A stretch of 64,000 bases of DNA. Source: JBCBRD01 sp039819785 (GTDB taxonomy: Bacteria; Pseudomonadota; Alphaproteobacteria; Rhizobiales; Hyphomicrobiaceae). The DNA is taken from the NCBI GenBank assembly GCA_039819785.1, contig JBCBRH010000020.1, forward strand, positions 7,182-71,181, in the 5' to 3' direction. The notes below the pieces were generated by a model that saw only the letters and a list, made by a program, of their open reading frames with translations, was not told the DNA's origin and did no database searches. Below are positions 26,402-34,921 of this stretch, one piece after another (positions within the stretch are counted from its first letter, which is position 1; the number at the start of each line of letters is the position of its first letter). The position numbers and the translations under genes were made by a program.

Positions 26402-27141
26402 TCACGCAAACCTTCGAGCGCGGCGATGGCGTCTTCTTGACTGGCTACAACATGGTTGCCGGTGGGTTTATTGGGCCGGCTAATCATGACCACCGGCAAG
26501 CTGAGGTTGCGCGCAGCCTCGATCTTGGGGTAGGTCGCGGGGCCGCCAGAATTTTTGGAAACGACGACATCGATGGCCACCTCGCGAAGGAAGGCTGTTT
26601 CAGTGGTGAGTTCGAACGGGCCACGGTCGAACACGAAGCGGATGTGAGGTGGCAGAGGGATGTCACCTGGCGGGTCAATGGTGCGCGCGATGTAGGTGTG
26701 GTGGGGCGCTTTTGCGAACTCGGAGAGGTTCAAGCGTCCAACACTCAAGAACACGGTTTTGGGTCGCGAGCCGAGCGATGCTGCCGCGGCGTCGTAGTCG
26801 CAAGCGTCAATCCAGATGTCGCCTGGTGTTTTCATCCACGGCGGGCGGGTCAGCGAAATCAGCGGCATATTGAGGTCACCACAGGCCCTGACGGCGTTCG
26901 CGGACATGCTTGCAGCAAACGGATGGGTGGCGTCGATGACGGCCTGCATCCGATCGTTGCGCACATAGGTCTTGAACCCCTCAACCCCACCGAAGCCACC
27001 GAAACGCACAGGCACAGCCTGTGGCAACGGCGACGTGGTGCGTCCGGCCAACGAGATGGTGACGTCGAAACGCCGGTCGGTCGCGAGCCGTCGGCTGAGC
27101 GCCATGGCTTCGCTTGTGCCGCCTAGGATGAGAACACGCAT
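26365..27141 (-). CDS. cobK: Precorrin-6A reductase (CobK), reversed in the operon
   Basis: 258 residues from ATG 27141 (MRVLILGGTSEAMALSRRLA, the usual CobK N-terminus). NADPH-dependent reduction of the corrin macrocycle. Seen: QAVIDATHPFAASMSANAVR, ISLTRPPWMKTPGD, VFLSVGRLNLSEF, VVVSKNSGGPATYPKIEAAR and VVMISRPNKP. It is on the minus strand between plus-strand cobJ and cobL: its stop lies inside cobJ and its start codon overlaps the cobL start within a single CATG. Any promoter must lie inside cobL. A through-transcript from cobJ to cobL would be antisense to it. Confidence 0.95.
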   Translation of the reverse strand: MRVLILGGTSEAMALSRRLATDRRFDVTISLAGRTTSPLPQAVPVRFGGFGGVEGFKTYVRNDRMQAVIDATHPFAASMSANAVRACGDLNMPLISLTRPPWMKTPGDIWIDACDYDAAAASLGSRPKTVFLSVGRLNLSEFAKAPHHTYIARTIDPPGDIPLPPHIRFVFDRGPFELTTETAFLREVAIDVVVSKNSGGPATYPKIEAARNLSLPVVMISRPNKPTGNHVVASQEDAIAALEGLRDHAATPFSLRGV

Positions 27142-28405
27142 GGTGATGTCAGAGGCTGAAAAGCCGGTTGTGGAAACGGATGCGCAACCCTGCCCGGATG
27201 GGCGGTGGTTGTCCATCATTGGCATTGGGGAAGATGGCGTGGCGGGGCTTTCTCCTGTCGCGCGGGACCTTCTGGCGCGCGCAACACTGGTGGTCGGGGG
27301 ATCGCGGCACTTGCAGTTGGCGCACAGTCTCATTGCCGGTGAGACGCTGGTCTGGCCGAACCCGATTACGGCGGCCTATCCGGAGATTGTTGCGCGTCGT
27401 GGTCAGTCGGTCGTTGTTCTGGCCAGCGGTGATCCTTTTAACTTCGGTGTGGGCAAGGCCCTGACGTCTTTCGTTTCACCTGATGAGATGTTCAGCCTGC
27501 CGCAACCGTCTTCGTTTTCGTTGGCGGCATCGCGGCTTGGCTGGGCGTTACAGGATGTCGAGACGCTCAGCGTTCACGGTCGTGCCCTGGAAGGTGTCAT
27601 CCGGCATCTGCATCCCGGTGCGCGGCTGATGTTGCTCGCCTGGGACGAGACGACGGCAGCGAAACTGGCAACACTGTTGTGTGAGCGTGGACTGGGGCGT
27701 TCGCGGGTGCATGTTCTGGAAGCGCTCGGTGGGCCTGACGAACGCGTGCGTGTGGCGACGAGCGATCAGTTCGACGTCGACGCCATCCATCCGTTAAACG
27801 TTGTGGCCGTTGAAGTGGCTGCGGATGCGCAAGCCTGTGTGATCAACTATTCTGCCGGGCTCGACGATACGTTGTTTGAAAACGATGGTCAGCTGACGCG
27901 GCGGGAAATTCGGGCTGTCACGATTTCCAGCCTTGCACCGCGCCGCGATGAGATGCTGTGGGATATCGGGCTTGGTTCCGGGTCGGTGGCTATCGAGTGG
28001 CTGCTGTCGCACCCTTCGCTGAAAGCCATCGGGGTCGAGGCGCAAAACGTGCGAGCGGACCGGGCGGCTCGGAATGCTGGCACGCTTGGTGTCCCGCAAC
28101 TTCAAATTGTCCGCGGCGAGGCACCTGGTGCGCTGTCGCATCTGCCCGCACCAGATGCCGTCTTCATCGGTGGCGGGATCACCTGTCCCGGTGTGTTTGA
28201 AGCCGCCTGGCATCACCTCAGGCCCGGAGGACGGCTGGTGGCCAATGCGGTGACATTGGAAAGTGAAGCGCGCGTGCTTGAACTTGCAAAGACACACGGT
28301 GGGGATCTTGTTCGCCTGGCGGTTTCACGCGCTGAACCTGTGGGGCGGTTCATGGGGTGGCGGCCTGCTATGCCAGTCACTCAGTGGCGGGTGGTGAAGT
28401 CATGA
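27140..28405 (+). CDS. cobL: Precorrin-6B C5,15-methyltransferase, decarboxylating (CobL)
   Basis: 421 residues from ATG 27140 (ATG 27146 also possible). Fusion of a CbiE-type class III methyltransferase (WLSIIGIGEDGVAGLSPVAR, VVVLASGDPFNFGVGKAL) with a CbiT-type class I methyltransferase (DEMLWDIGLGSGSVAIEWLL, IGVEAQNVRADRAARNAG, AVFIGGGITCPGVFEAAW). Methylates C5 and C15 and decarboxylates the C12 side chain. Its start codon overlaps that of the divergent cobK. Ends by ATGA overlap with cobE. Confidence 0.96.
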   Translation: MVMSEAEKPVVETDAQPCPDGRWLSIIGIGEDGVAGLSPVARDLLARATLVVGGSRHLQLAHSLIAGETLVWPNPITAAYPEIVARRGQSVVVLASGDPFNFGVGKALTSFVSPDEMFSLPQPSSFSLAASRLGWALQDVETLSVHGRALEGVIRHLHPGARLMLLAWDETTAAKLATLLCERGLGRSRVHVLEALGGPDERVRVATSDQFDVDAIHPLNVVAVEVAADAQACVINYSAGLDDTLFENDGQLTRREIRAVTISSLAPRRDEMLWDIGLGSGSVAIEWLLSHPSLKAIGVEAQNVRADRAARNAGTLGVPQLQIVRGEAPGALSHLPAPDAVFIGGGITCPGVFEAAWHHLRPGGRLVANAVTLESEARVLELAKTHGGDLVRLAVSRAEPVGRFMGWRPAMPVTQWRVVKS

Positions 28406-28785
28406 TTGCAGCTGGGATCGGGTTTAACTCGCAGGCGACGTCGGACTGCATTATCGAGGTCGTGCGGGCGACGCTGTTAGCACGCGAGTTGGAGCTGGGT
28501 GATTTATCAGCTGTCGCCACGTCACTTGCCAAGGCCTCCGATGCCCGTGCGCAGACGGCTGCGATGGCGTTGGCCGTGCCCCTTCTCGGGATGCCGGATA
28601 CCGCGCTCGAAGCGGAAAGTGCGCGGGCGATTTCATCGTCACAACGCGTTCAGGCGCTCATCGGTGTGCCCTCGCTGGCCGAGTGCGCAGCGCTCGCAGC
28701 TGCCGGGGAGAATGCGTCCTTGCTGGGTGCGCGCACCTCGAATGACGTTGCGACGTGTGCGCTTGCAGTTGGGGGTGCTGGATGA
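28402..28785 (+). CDS. cobE: CobE (CbiG C-terminal domain-like protein)
   Basis: 127 residues from ATG 28402, chosen for its ATGA overlap with cobL and the family-typical start MIAAGIGFNSQATSDCI. CobE corresponds to the C-terminal domain of CbiG; its role in the aerobic pathway is not well defined. Further family features: LAVPLLGMPDTALEAESA and TSSSQRVQAL-like ISSSQRVQALIGVPSLAECA, GENASLLGARTSNDVATCA. Overlaps cobM by 4 bases. Confidence 0.88.
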   Translation: MIAAGIGFNSQATSDCIIEVVRATLLARELELGDLSAVATSLAKASDARAQTAAMALAVPLLGMPDTALEAESARAISSSQRVQALIGVPSLAECAALAAAGENASLLGARTSNDVATCALAVGGAG

Positions 28786-29546
28786 CGGTTCATTTCATCG
28801 GTGCTGGCCCAGGGGCGGCTGACCTCATCACCGTTCGCGGACGTGATCTGATCGCACGGTGTCCGGTCTGCCTTTATGCTGGATCGCTGGTGCCCGAGGA
28901 ATTGCTAGCGCATTGCCCAACGGGTGCGCGGGTCATGAATACCGCGCCGATGGCTTTGGACGAGATCATCGCGGCCTGCGAGGCGGCGACGACGGCGGGA
29001 CAGGATGTGGCGCGGCTCCATTCAGGTGATCTTTCGATCTGGAGTGCGATGGGCGAACAACTGCGTCGACTGGACGAGGCAGGTATCCCCTATTCAGTGA
29101 CGCCGGGTGTGCCATCGTTTTCGGCTGCCGCCGCCGTCCTGGCGAAGGAACTCACGCTGCCGGAGGTCGCGCAGTCGGTGGTTCTGACCCGCACGACGGG
29201 TCGGGCATCGAAGATGCCACCAACCGAAACGCTCGAAGCTTTTGCTGCCTCCAAGGCGACGCTTGCCATCCATTTGTCGATTCATGCCATTGACGATGTG
29301 GTGGAGCGGCTGACCCCGTTTTACGGCACCGACTGTGCAGCCGTCATTGTCTATCGTGCGAGTTGGCCGGATGAACGCGTGATCTGTGGAACACTGGCAA
29401 CAATCCGGGACCTGTTGGCGGAAGATCCGGTTGAGAGGACCGCGCTCATCCTTGTCGGCGAAGCGCTGTGCAATCAGACCTTCCGTGAAAGCGCGCTCTA
29501 CAGTGTCGACTATCAGCGGCGTTTTCGGGGGCGCGAGGGGCTATGA
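28782..29546 (+). CDS. cobM: Precorrin-4 C11-methyltransferase (CobM)
   Basis: 254 residues from ATG 28782 (ATGA overlap with cobE; MTVHFIGAGPGAADLITVRG is the standard N-terminus). Class III SAM methyltransferase making precorrin-5. Seen: RCPVCLYAGSLVPEELLAHC, VARLHSGDLSIWSAMGEQ, YSVTPGVPSFSAAAAVLAKE and VVLTRTTGRASKMPPTE, all typical of CobM/CbiF. Its stop is 2 bases from the stop of the convergent cbiD. Confidence 0.96.
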   Translation: MTVHFIGAGPGAADLITVRGRDLIARCPVCLYAGSLVPEELLAHCPTGARVMNTAPMALDEIIAACEAATTAGQDVARLHSGDLSIWSAMGEQLRRLDEAGIPYSVTPGVPSFSAAAAVLAKELTLPEVAQSVVLTRTTGRASKMPPTETLEAFAASKATLAIHLSIHAIDDVVERLTPFYGTDCAAVIVYRASWPDERVICGTLATIRDLLAEDPVERTALILVGEALCNQTFRESALYSVDYQRRFRGREGL

Positions 29547-29548
29547 TG

Positions 29549-30715
29549 TCAGGTCTCAACCGGGCTGCCCGCGCGACCGACGATCTTCCCGTCGCGGTCG
29601 AACACGACGATGTCTATGGCAATATCTGTTCCGACGACGACGTGTCTGGCGGTATCGAAGGCGGCCTGAGCAACCACGTCTCCAAGTGGGATATTTCGTC
29701 TCGCGCTGTCCTGCAAAACCTGTTGGGCTGTATTTGCCTCAGCGGTCGAAGCGATCAGGTCATCGGGTGCGCCAGCTTTGGTCAATTGCTCCGAGAGCCA
29801 ATTGAAGTCGACGTTGCCGCGGCGCGAATGCAGGTCCAGAAAACCTTGTCCGAGCTTGGTCATTTTTGCGAAACCACCGCCAATGGTGATGTGTGGGACA
29901 GGATGTTTGCGGGCGTACTTGAGGAACCCGCCGACGAAGTCGCCCATCTCGACGAGCGCACTTTCCGGCAACCCATAGAGGGACTGGACGGCGCGCTCCG
30001 AGGTCGAGCCGGTGGTGCCTGCGATGTGCGAGATATGGGTCGCGCGGGCGACGTCGACGGAGCGATGGATCGAATGGATCCAGGCGGCACACGAATAGGG
30101 CACGACGATGCCGGTCGTGCCAAGCACGGACAACCCACCGATGATGCCGAGCCGGGGGTTCATGGTTTTGGCGGCCAGTGCCTCACCGCCGGGGATTGCG
30201 ATTTCGATTTCGACGTCGCCGGTTGCGTCGGTCATCTGCGCGACTTCCGCGATGGCAGTCTGCATCATACTTCGCGGCACCGGATTGATGGCCGGCTCTC
30301 CCGGTGGGATAGGCAGACCCGGTTTGGTGACGGTGCCAACGCCGTCGCCTGCTTTGAACGTCACCCCAGATCCAGGTTTTCCAGTTCGTACAGTCGCGAT
30401 GACAAGCGCACCATGGGTGACGTCTGGGTCATCGCCAGCATCTTTGATCACGGCAGCGGTGGCCGTCTGATTTGCGCTTTCGTGGCGGGCGAGCGAAAAC
30501 ATCGCCGTCTTGCCACCCGGCAGCGTGATGTCGACGGGATCGGGAAACTGACCCGTCTCAAGCGCTGTGTAAGCGGCTTTCGTTGCGGCTGTCGCGCAGG
30601 CACCCGTCGTCCATCCACGCCGCAGGGGGCCGGTTGGCTTTGCAAGGTCGGAGGCGTCGATGTCGCCCGTATCCAGACCCGGCGAACCCGGACTGGTGAA
30701 TTTGCTATGGCTCAT
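29549..30715 (-). CDS. cbiD: CbiD-type (cobalt-)precorrin-5 C1-methyltransferase, reversed in the operon
   Basis: 388 residues. Begins with the CbiD signature LRRGWTTGACATAATKAAY near residues 31-49; then VTFKAGDGVGTVTKPGLPIP, GEPAINPVPRSMM, KTMNPRLGIIGGLSVLGTTG and HITIGGGFAKMTKLGQGFLD. CbiD methylates C1 with loss of the two-carbon fragment in the anaerobic route; here it sits among aerobic genes (CobG, CobN) and no CobF-like gene is in the cluster, so it presumably replaces CobF. It is reversed, with 2 bases between its stop and the cobM stop and 2 bases between its start and the cobA start. A 392-codon frame on the opposite strand is a shadow. Confidence 0.95.
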   Translation of the reverse strand: MSHSKFTSPGSPGLDTGDIDASDLAKPTGPLRRGWTTGACATAATKAAYTALETGQFPDPVDITLPGGKTAMFSLARHESANQTATAAVIKDAGDDPDVTHGALVIATVRTGKPGSGVTFKAGDGVGTVTKPGLPIPPGEPAINPVPRSMMQTAIAEVAQMTDATGDVEIEIAIPGGEALAAKTMNPRLGIIGGLSVLGTTGIVVPYSCAAWIHSIHRSVDVARATHISHIAGTTGSTSERAVQSLYGLPESALVEMGDFVGGFLKYARKHPVPHITIGGGFAKMTKLGQGFLDLHSRRGNVDFNWLSEQLTKAGAPDDLIASTAEANTAQQVLQDSARRNIPLGDVVAQAAFDTARHVVVGTDIAIDIVVFDRDGKIVGRAGSPVET

Positions 30716-30717
30716 TT

Positions 30718-31536
30718 GTGAGGACCCAAAAGCACGTGCCTTTTCAATCTCTTGATGCCGCGGTTTTCGATTTTCCGGAGTTTCCGCCGGGTGAAGTCTG
30801 GCTGGCTGGTGCCGGCCCGGGCGATCCGCGCCTGCTGACGTTGTTGGCGCTGCATGCCCTGCGGACGGCCGACGTTATCATACATGATGCCCTCGTCGAT
30901 GAGCGCATTCTGACTTTGATCCGCCCTGATGCCACGTTGACGCTTGCCGGTAAGCGCGGGGGACAGCCGTCCGCCAAGCAAGGTGATATCAACCAGCGGT
31001 TGATCGATCTGGCTCGGGACAACAAGCGGGTACTTCGGCTCAAGGGCGGTGATCCATTTGTGTTCGGGCGCGGTGGTGAAGAGGCTCTGGCTCTTGTGGA
31101 CGCAGGCGTGCCGTTTCGGGTTATCCCGGGTGTCACGGCCGGGTTATCGGGGCTGGCGCTCGCTGGCATTCCGGCGACGACGCGGGATACCAACCATGCG
31201 GTTATTCTTGCGTCTGGGCATCGGGCCGTCGACAGCGGTGCCATCGCGGACTGGATCCGGCTGGCGCAAACCGGTCAGCCGATCGTGATGTACATGGCGA
31301 TTTCCAACTTGCCTGGCATTGTGGCCGCATTCCTGGACGCGGGTATGGCGTCAGAGACACCTGTTGCGATCGTTTGTTCCGCGACAACGCGGGATGAGCG
31401 CGTGTTGGAGACGCGGCTCGGCGACGTCGTGAAGGACGCGTTCGATGGCGAGATTTGCGCGCCTGCCATCGTTGTCGTCGGCGCGACGGCTGGGTTGCGG
31501 TCTCAGTTTCTCAAAACAATGGTCCGCTGGCAATGA
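30718..31536 (+). CDS. cobA: Uroporphyrinogen-III C-methyltransferase (CobA/SUMT)
   Basis: 272 residues from GTG 30718, or 266 from GTG 30736, which has AGGAC upstream. Converts uroporphyrinogen III to precorrin-2 with two SAM. Seen: VWLAGAGPGDPRLLTLLALH, RTADVIIHDALVDERIL, RLKGGDPFVFGRGGEEALAL, VIPGVTAGLSGLALAGIPAT with TTRDTNHAVILASGH, all SUMT hallmarks; there is no siroheme dehydrogenase domain, so it is the B12-type single-domain form. Its start is 2 bases from that of the divergent cbiD. ATGA overlap with cobB. Confidence 0.95.
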   Translation: MRTQKHVPFQSLDAAVFDFPEFPPGEVWLAGAGPGDPRLLTLLALHALRTADVIIHDALVDERILTLIRPDATLTLAGKRGGQPSAKQGDINQRLIDLARDNKRVLRLKGGDPFVFGRGGEEALALVDAGVPFRVIPGVTAGLSGLALAGIPATTRDTNHAVILASGHRAVDSGAIADWIRLAQTGQPIVMYMAISNLPGIVAAFLDAGMASETPVAIVCSATTRDERVLETRLGDVVKDAFDGEICAPAIVVVGATAGLRSQFLKTMVRWQ

Positions 31537-32903
31537 CCGGGACGCTGGGGTCTCCAAACGCGCCAGCGACTGGGCTGGTGATTGCCGCTCCGTCGTCGAA
31601 CTCCGGCAAGACGACCATTACGTTGGGGCTGTGCCGTGCGTTGAAACGTCGGGGCCTATCTGTCCAACCGTTCAAATGCGGGCCGGACTACATTGATCCA
31701 GCCCATCATACGGCTGCTGCCGGTCGGCCGAGCTACAACCTGGACACCTGGGCGATGGCGCCTGCGTTGGTCGAGGCGTTGACGGCGCGTGGCCGCGATG
31801 CCGACATCTGTATTGCGGAAGGCGTGATGGGCCTGTTCGATGGCTCCGGATCGGATGGTCAAACGGCGTCGGGCTCAACGGCGGATCTGGCGGCGTTTCT
31901 GGGGTGGCCGGTTGTGCTGGTCGTCGATGTCAGCGGGCAGACGGAGACGGCAGCGGCGGTTGCGCTGGGCTGTGCAACGTTTCGCGATGATGTGCGTGTT
32001 GCCGGTATCATCCTCAATCGTGTGGCAAGTGAGCGGCATTTGAGGCTCATCAAGCCAGGATTTGAACGCGTTGGCATTCCGGTCCTTGGGGCGGTCTTTC
32101 GCGGCAAAGGGTTGATGTTGCCGGAGCGGCACCTGGGTCTGGTGCAGGCTGGCGAGCTGTCAGCGGCAGACGATGTGGGAGACTACATTGACGCGATCGC
32201 GGACACTTTGGCCGACCAGGTTGACCTTGATGCGCTGGTGGGGCTCGCGCGACCGGATCATCTGGGCCTTCGGAGCGCAGTGGATGATCACCGTGAAGCT
32301 GGTTCCGGGATACAGCCACCGGGCCAACACATCGCCATTGCGCGCGACGATGCGTTCTCGTTCATCTATGCGCATATGTTGTGGCAGTGGCGCCATCGGG
32401 GGGCTGAACTGTCATTTTTCTCACCACTGGCGAATGATGCGCCGCACTCAGATGCCGATGCTGTCTGGCTGCCTGGTGGCTATCCCGAATTGCATGCCGG
32501 TCGTCTGGCGGCTGCCGCGACATTCAAGCAGGGGATGCGCGATCTGGCTGCGAAAAGTGTTCCGATCCACGGCGAGTGCGGCGGCTATATGGTGCTTGGC
32601 CGCGGCCTGGAAGATGCCGAAGGACACACCCACGAGATGCTCGGTCTCTTAGACCTCGAGACATCCTATGCCAAACGAAAGCTGCACCTTGGCTACCGGG
32701 TTGGGACCTTGTTGGCGGATGGTGTTCTGGGTCGGAAGGGTGGCAAGGTGATCGGTCATGAATTCCACTATGCGTCGACCCAGCATCCCGGCGCGACACC
32801 GCTTGTCGATTGTGTCGATGCCCGTGGTGTGGCGGTCCCCGAGGCTGGCAGCCGTTCCGGTTCAGTCAGCGGCACGTTTTTCCACGTCGTCGATGTCGTT
32901 TGA
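31533..32903 (+). CDS. cobB: Hydrogenobyrinic acid a,c-diamide synthase (CobB)
   Basis: 456 residues from ATG 31533 (overlap with the cobA stop). Glutamine-dependent amidation of the a and c side chains before cobalt insertion. Seen: P-loop-like VIAAPSSNSGKTTITLGLC, VQPFKCGPDYIDPAHHTAAA, CIAEGVMGLFDGS, VVLVVDVSGQTETAAAVALG; the C-terminal amidotransferase domain has AVWLPGGYPELHAGRLAA and the nucleophile Cys in PIHGECGGYMVLGRGL. Last gene of the plus-strand B12 unit; a short G-rich spacer follows, without a clear terminator. Confidence 0.95.
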   Translation: MTGTLGSPNAPATGLVIAAPSSNSGKTTITLGLCRALKRRGLSVQPFKCGPDYIDPAHHTAAAGRPSYNLDTWAMAPALVEALTARGRDADICIAEGVMGLFDGSGSDGQTASGSTADLAAFLGWPVVLVVDVSGQTETAAAVALGCATFRDDVRVAGIILNRVASERHLRLIKPGFERVGIPVLGAVFRGKGLMLPERHLGLVQAGELSAADDVGDYIDAIADTLADQVDLDALVGLARPDHLGLRSAVDDHREAGSGIQPPGQHIAIARDDAFSFIYAHMLWQWRHRGAELSFFSPLANDAPHSDADAVWLPGGYPELHAGRLAAAATFKQGMRDLAAKSVPIHGECGGYMVLGRGLEDAEGHTHEMLGLLDLETSYAKRKLHLGYRVGTLLADGVLGRKGGKVIGHEFHYASTQHPGATPLVDCVDARGVAVPEAGSRSGSVSGTFFHVVDVV

Positions 32904-32993
32904 ACGGTGGGACTGGGGAAGGGCGGAACGGGGAACAGGGAACGGGGCGGCCATCATGCACAGCCTGGCGGGCGGTGTTACGGGATGAGCCTA

Positions 32994-34001
32994 CTAGGAC
33001 TTCGCCTCTAAACCAGGTTCGTGTGAAGCCGTTTCACGCATATATCGAGCGAGTACTCGCTCGACCTCGCGCCCACGTCCTGCGAGCCATCGGAGGCGGA
33101 CGGCATTCATTGCCATTGGGGTGAATGACGTTGGCGCATATTTTAAAAAGAGGCGTGCAAGACGTGCGAATCTTTTGATCGGCTGCGTATTGTAGGCTGC
33201 GAGGCGTACCCTCTCAGATGCAAAAATGTAGCGGCGTTCGAAAAGGCTTTCATAGTTCTTGGGGAAATAGTCTTGGTGACGACCGATGTAGTCGTTTGCG
33301 AGACGAATGGTTTCGTCGAGTTGCGATTTATCGTTGGCACGCGAATGCGATACGCTGGTGGCTACGACGCGCCAAATCGCCAGGACCTCTGGAGAGAAGA
33401 TAAAGCCGTAGCGCATTGCTATGTAGCGCGACGCCAATCCGTCACACATCGATCCCAGCTTTTCATCGAAGCCGCCGATATCGATAAGATGCGCGCGTTT
33501 GTAGACGGCAGCGGATCCGACAATCCAGTTGTCGGTCGTTTTGAGAAGATTGCGTGCCTCATTTGGATCGACGTACCGTTGCCGGAAAGTTGGCAGCACG
33601 CTTGGCCGGAAACCTATGACGTCGAGTTCGGGATTGACGATAGCAACTTCGCTGCAAAATAGGCCTGCCTCAGGATACTTCGCCAGTTCGGTCGTGGCTC
33701 GGGCGATGAGATCGGGCAGTAAGGCGTCATCTGCAGCCGAACAGATGACATAGTCGGTTTCTGCCGCATTCAGACCTGTGTTCAGAGCCGCGACGACGCC
33801 CTTGTTCTTCCCGTGATGAATGACCCGAATTGCCGGATGTTCCGCCGCCAACCTGTCGGCCACCGCTCCGCCTCCGTCGGTCGAACCATCATTCACGATG
33901 ATGACTTGATCTGGTTGCCGCGTTTGGCTCATCACGCTGTGCACGCTTAAGGGAAGTGTTTTTGCATGGTTGTACAGTGGCAGAATGACGGCGATGCTCA
34001 T
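32994..34001 (-). CDS. Family 2 glycosyltransferase
   Basis: 335 residues from ATG 34001 (MSIAVILPLYNHAKTLPLSV). GT-A fold: VNDGSTDGG near residues 37-45, NKGVVAALNTGLNAAETDYV, and a DD pair in SAADDALLPDL as the metal/nucleotide-sugar motif; GGFDEKLGSMCDGL follows as the acceptor-side block. Expected to add one sugar to a lipid-linked surface glycan in the cytoplasm. Donor and acceptor cannot be told. Last gene of the minus-strand group from 39236. Confidence 0.9.
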   Translation of the reverse strand: MSIAVILPLYNHAKTLPLSVHSVMSQTRQPDQVIIVNDGSTDGGGAVADRLAAEHPAIRVIHHGKNKGVVAALNTGLNAAETDYVICSAADDALLPDLIARATTELAKYPEAGLFCSEVAIVNPELDVIGFRPSVLPTFRQRYVDPNEARNLLKTTDNWIVGSAAVYKRAHLIDIGGFDEKLGSMCDGLASRYIAMRYGFIFSPEVLAIWRVVATSVSHSRANDKSQLDETIRLANDYIGRHQDYFPKNYESLFERRYIFASERVRLAAYNTQPIKRFARLARLFLKYAPTSFTPMAMNAVRLRWLAGRGREVERVLARYMRETASHEPGLEAKS

Positions 34002-34179
34002 TGGGAAGGCACTTTCTACAACCAAAAGACGCGTTGCTTGTCAGCTGTTGTGGGCCAAGCTTTGAGAACATCACCGGCATCGCCAACCACCGACGATCCC
34101 AACACTTTGATGATTCACGCTGCGAGTGTTGCAGGCCGAACAGCTCGGACAAGACACTTGTCACATGGTGAACGATCCA

Positions 34180-34866
34180 TCAGGTCTCTTTTTTTCCGGC
34201 GCAAACCGTGAATACGTAGTTCGCCATCTTGTGGAACCCGGTGTGCACAACCTCATCGTTCATGCTGAAGCTGAAGACATTGTGGAAGTGACGTTCCAAA
34301 AGCTTTTTTAGATCTGGCCCGGACTTGCAATTGACATGTCCCGCTTTCGATTGAACAGACGCGTAAGGCTGACTTTCCAGCGACGGAAGACCGATAATCG
34401 CTACACCGTTTGGGCCAAGTGGGGCAAAGCTGTTGCTGAGAAACAGGTCTTCTTGCGGCGGGTCAATGTGTTCGAGCACGTCGAGGGCGTAGACCGCGTC
34501 GTATTCGCCAGGGACCGGACCATCAAGCATGTCATGCACAAAGACGTCGAATTCCCACTTCGGCATCATCCGATGCTTCACGTCTTCGACAAAAACAGGA
34601 TCGAAATCAAGGGCGGATAACCGACCGACTTCGGCCTGGACGATCCGTGTGCCGAATGCATCACCGCAGCCGATCTCAAGAACGTGGTCTTTTCCCGACA
34701 GCATCTTTGAAACAAACTTGTAGCGGGACAGTCGAAAGACGAGATGCTTGGGATCTTCGTGCCAGCTTTCGCTGCTGCGCAGACCCATTCGCTCGTATCC
34801 ACGGTCTTGGGCTGCCTCAACAATAACTTGATATTGCTTTTCTTTCGTCTTTACCGCGTCTGTCAT
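34180..34866 (-). CDS. Class I SAM-dependent methyltransferase
   Basis: 228 residues. Rossmann-like methyltransferase with SAM motif I DHVLEIGCGDAFGTRIVQ near residues 60-77, an acidic LDFD motif II and YDAVYALDVLEHIDPPQ as motif IV. Position in the glycan island suggests a sugar or glycan O-methyltransferase; substrate unknown. About 55 bases downstream of the C-methyltransferase-like gene on the same strand. Confidence 0.85.
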   Translation of the reverse strand: MTDAVKTKEKQYQVIVEAAQDRGYERMGLRSSESWHEDPKHLVFRLSRYKFVSKMLSGKDHVLEIGCGDAFGTRIVQAEVGRLSALDFDPVFVEDVKHRMMPKWEFDVFVHDMLDGPVPGEYDAVYALDVLEHIDPPQEDLFLSNSFAPLGPNGVAIIGLPSLESQPYASVQSKAGHVNCKSGPDLKKLLERHFHNVFSFSMNDEVVHTGFHKMANYVFTVCAGKKET

Positions 34867-34921
34867 CTCAAATTCTCCATCCGGCAGACATTATGTTTTT
34901 GCCAGCAACCGTTTGCAATGC

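Noticed and set aside
29543..30721. 392-codon open frame on the plus strand opposite cbiD
   Set aside because: Exact mirror of cbiD, whose family motifs are unmistakable; the plus-strand sequence is Asp/Gly/Arg-rich with no family features.
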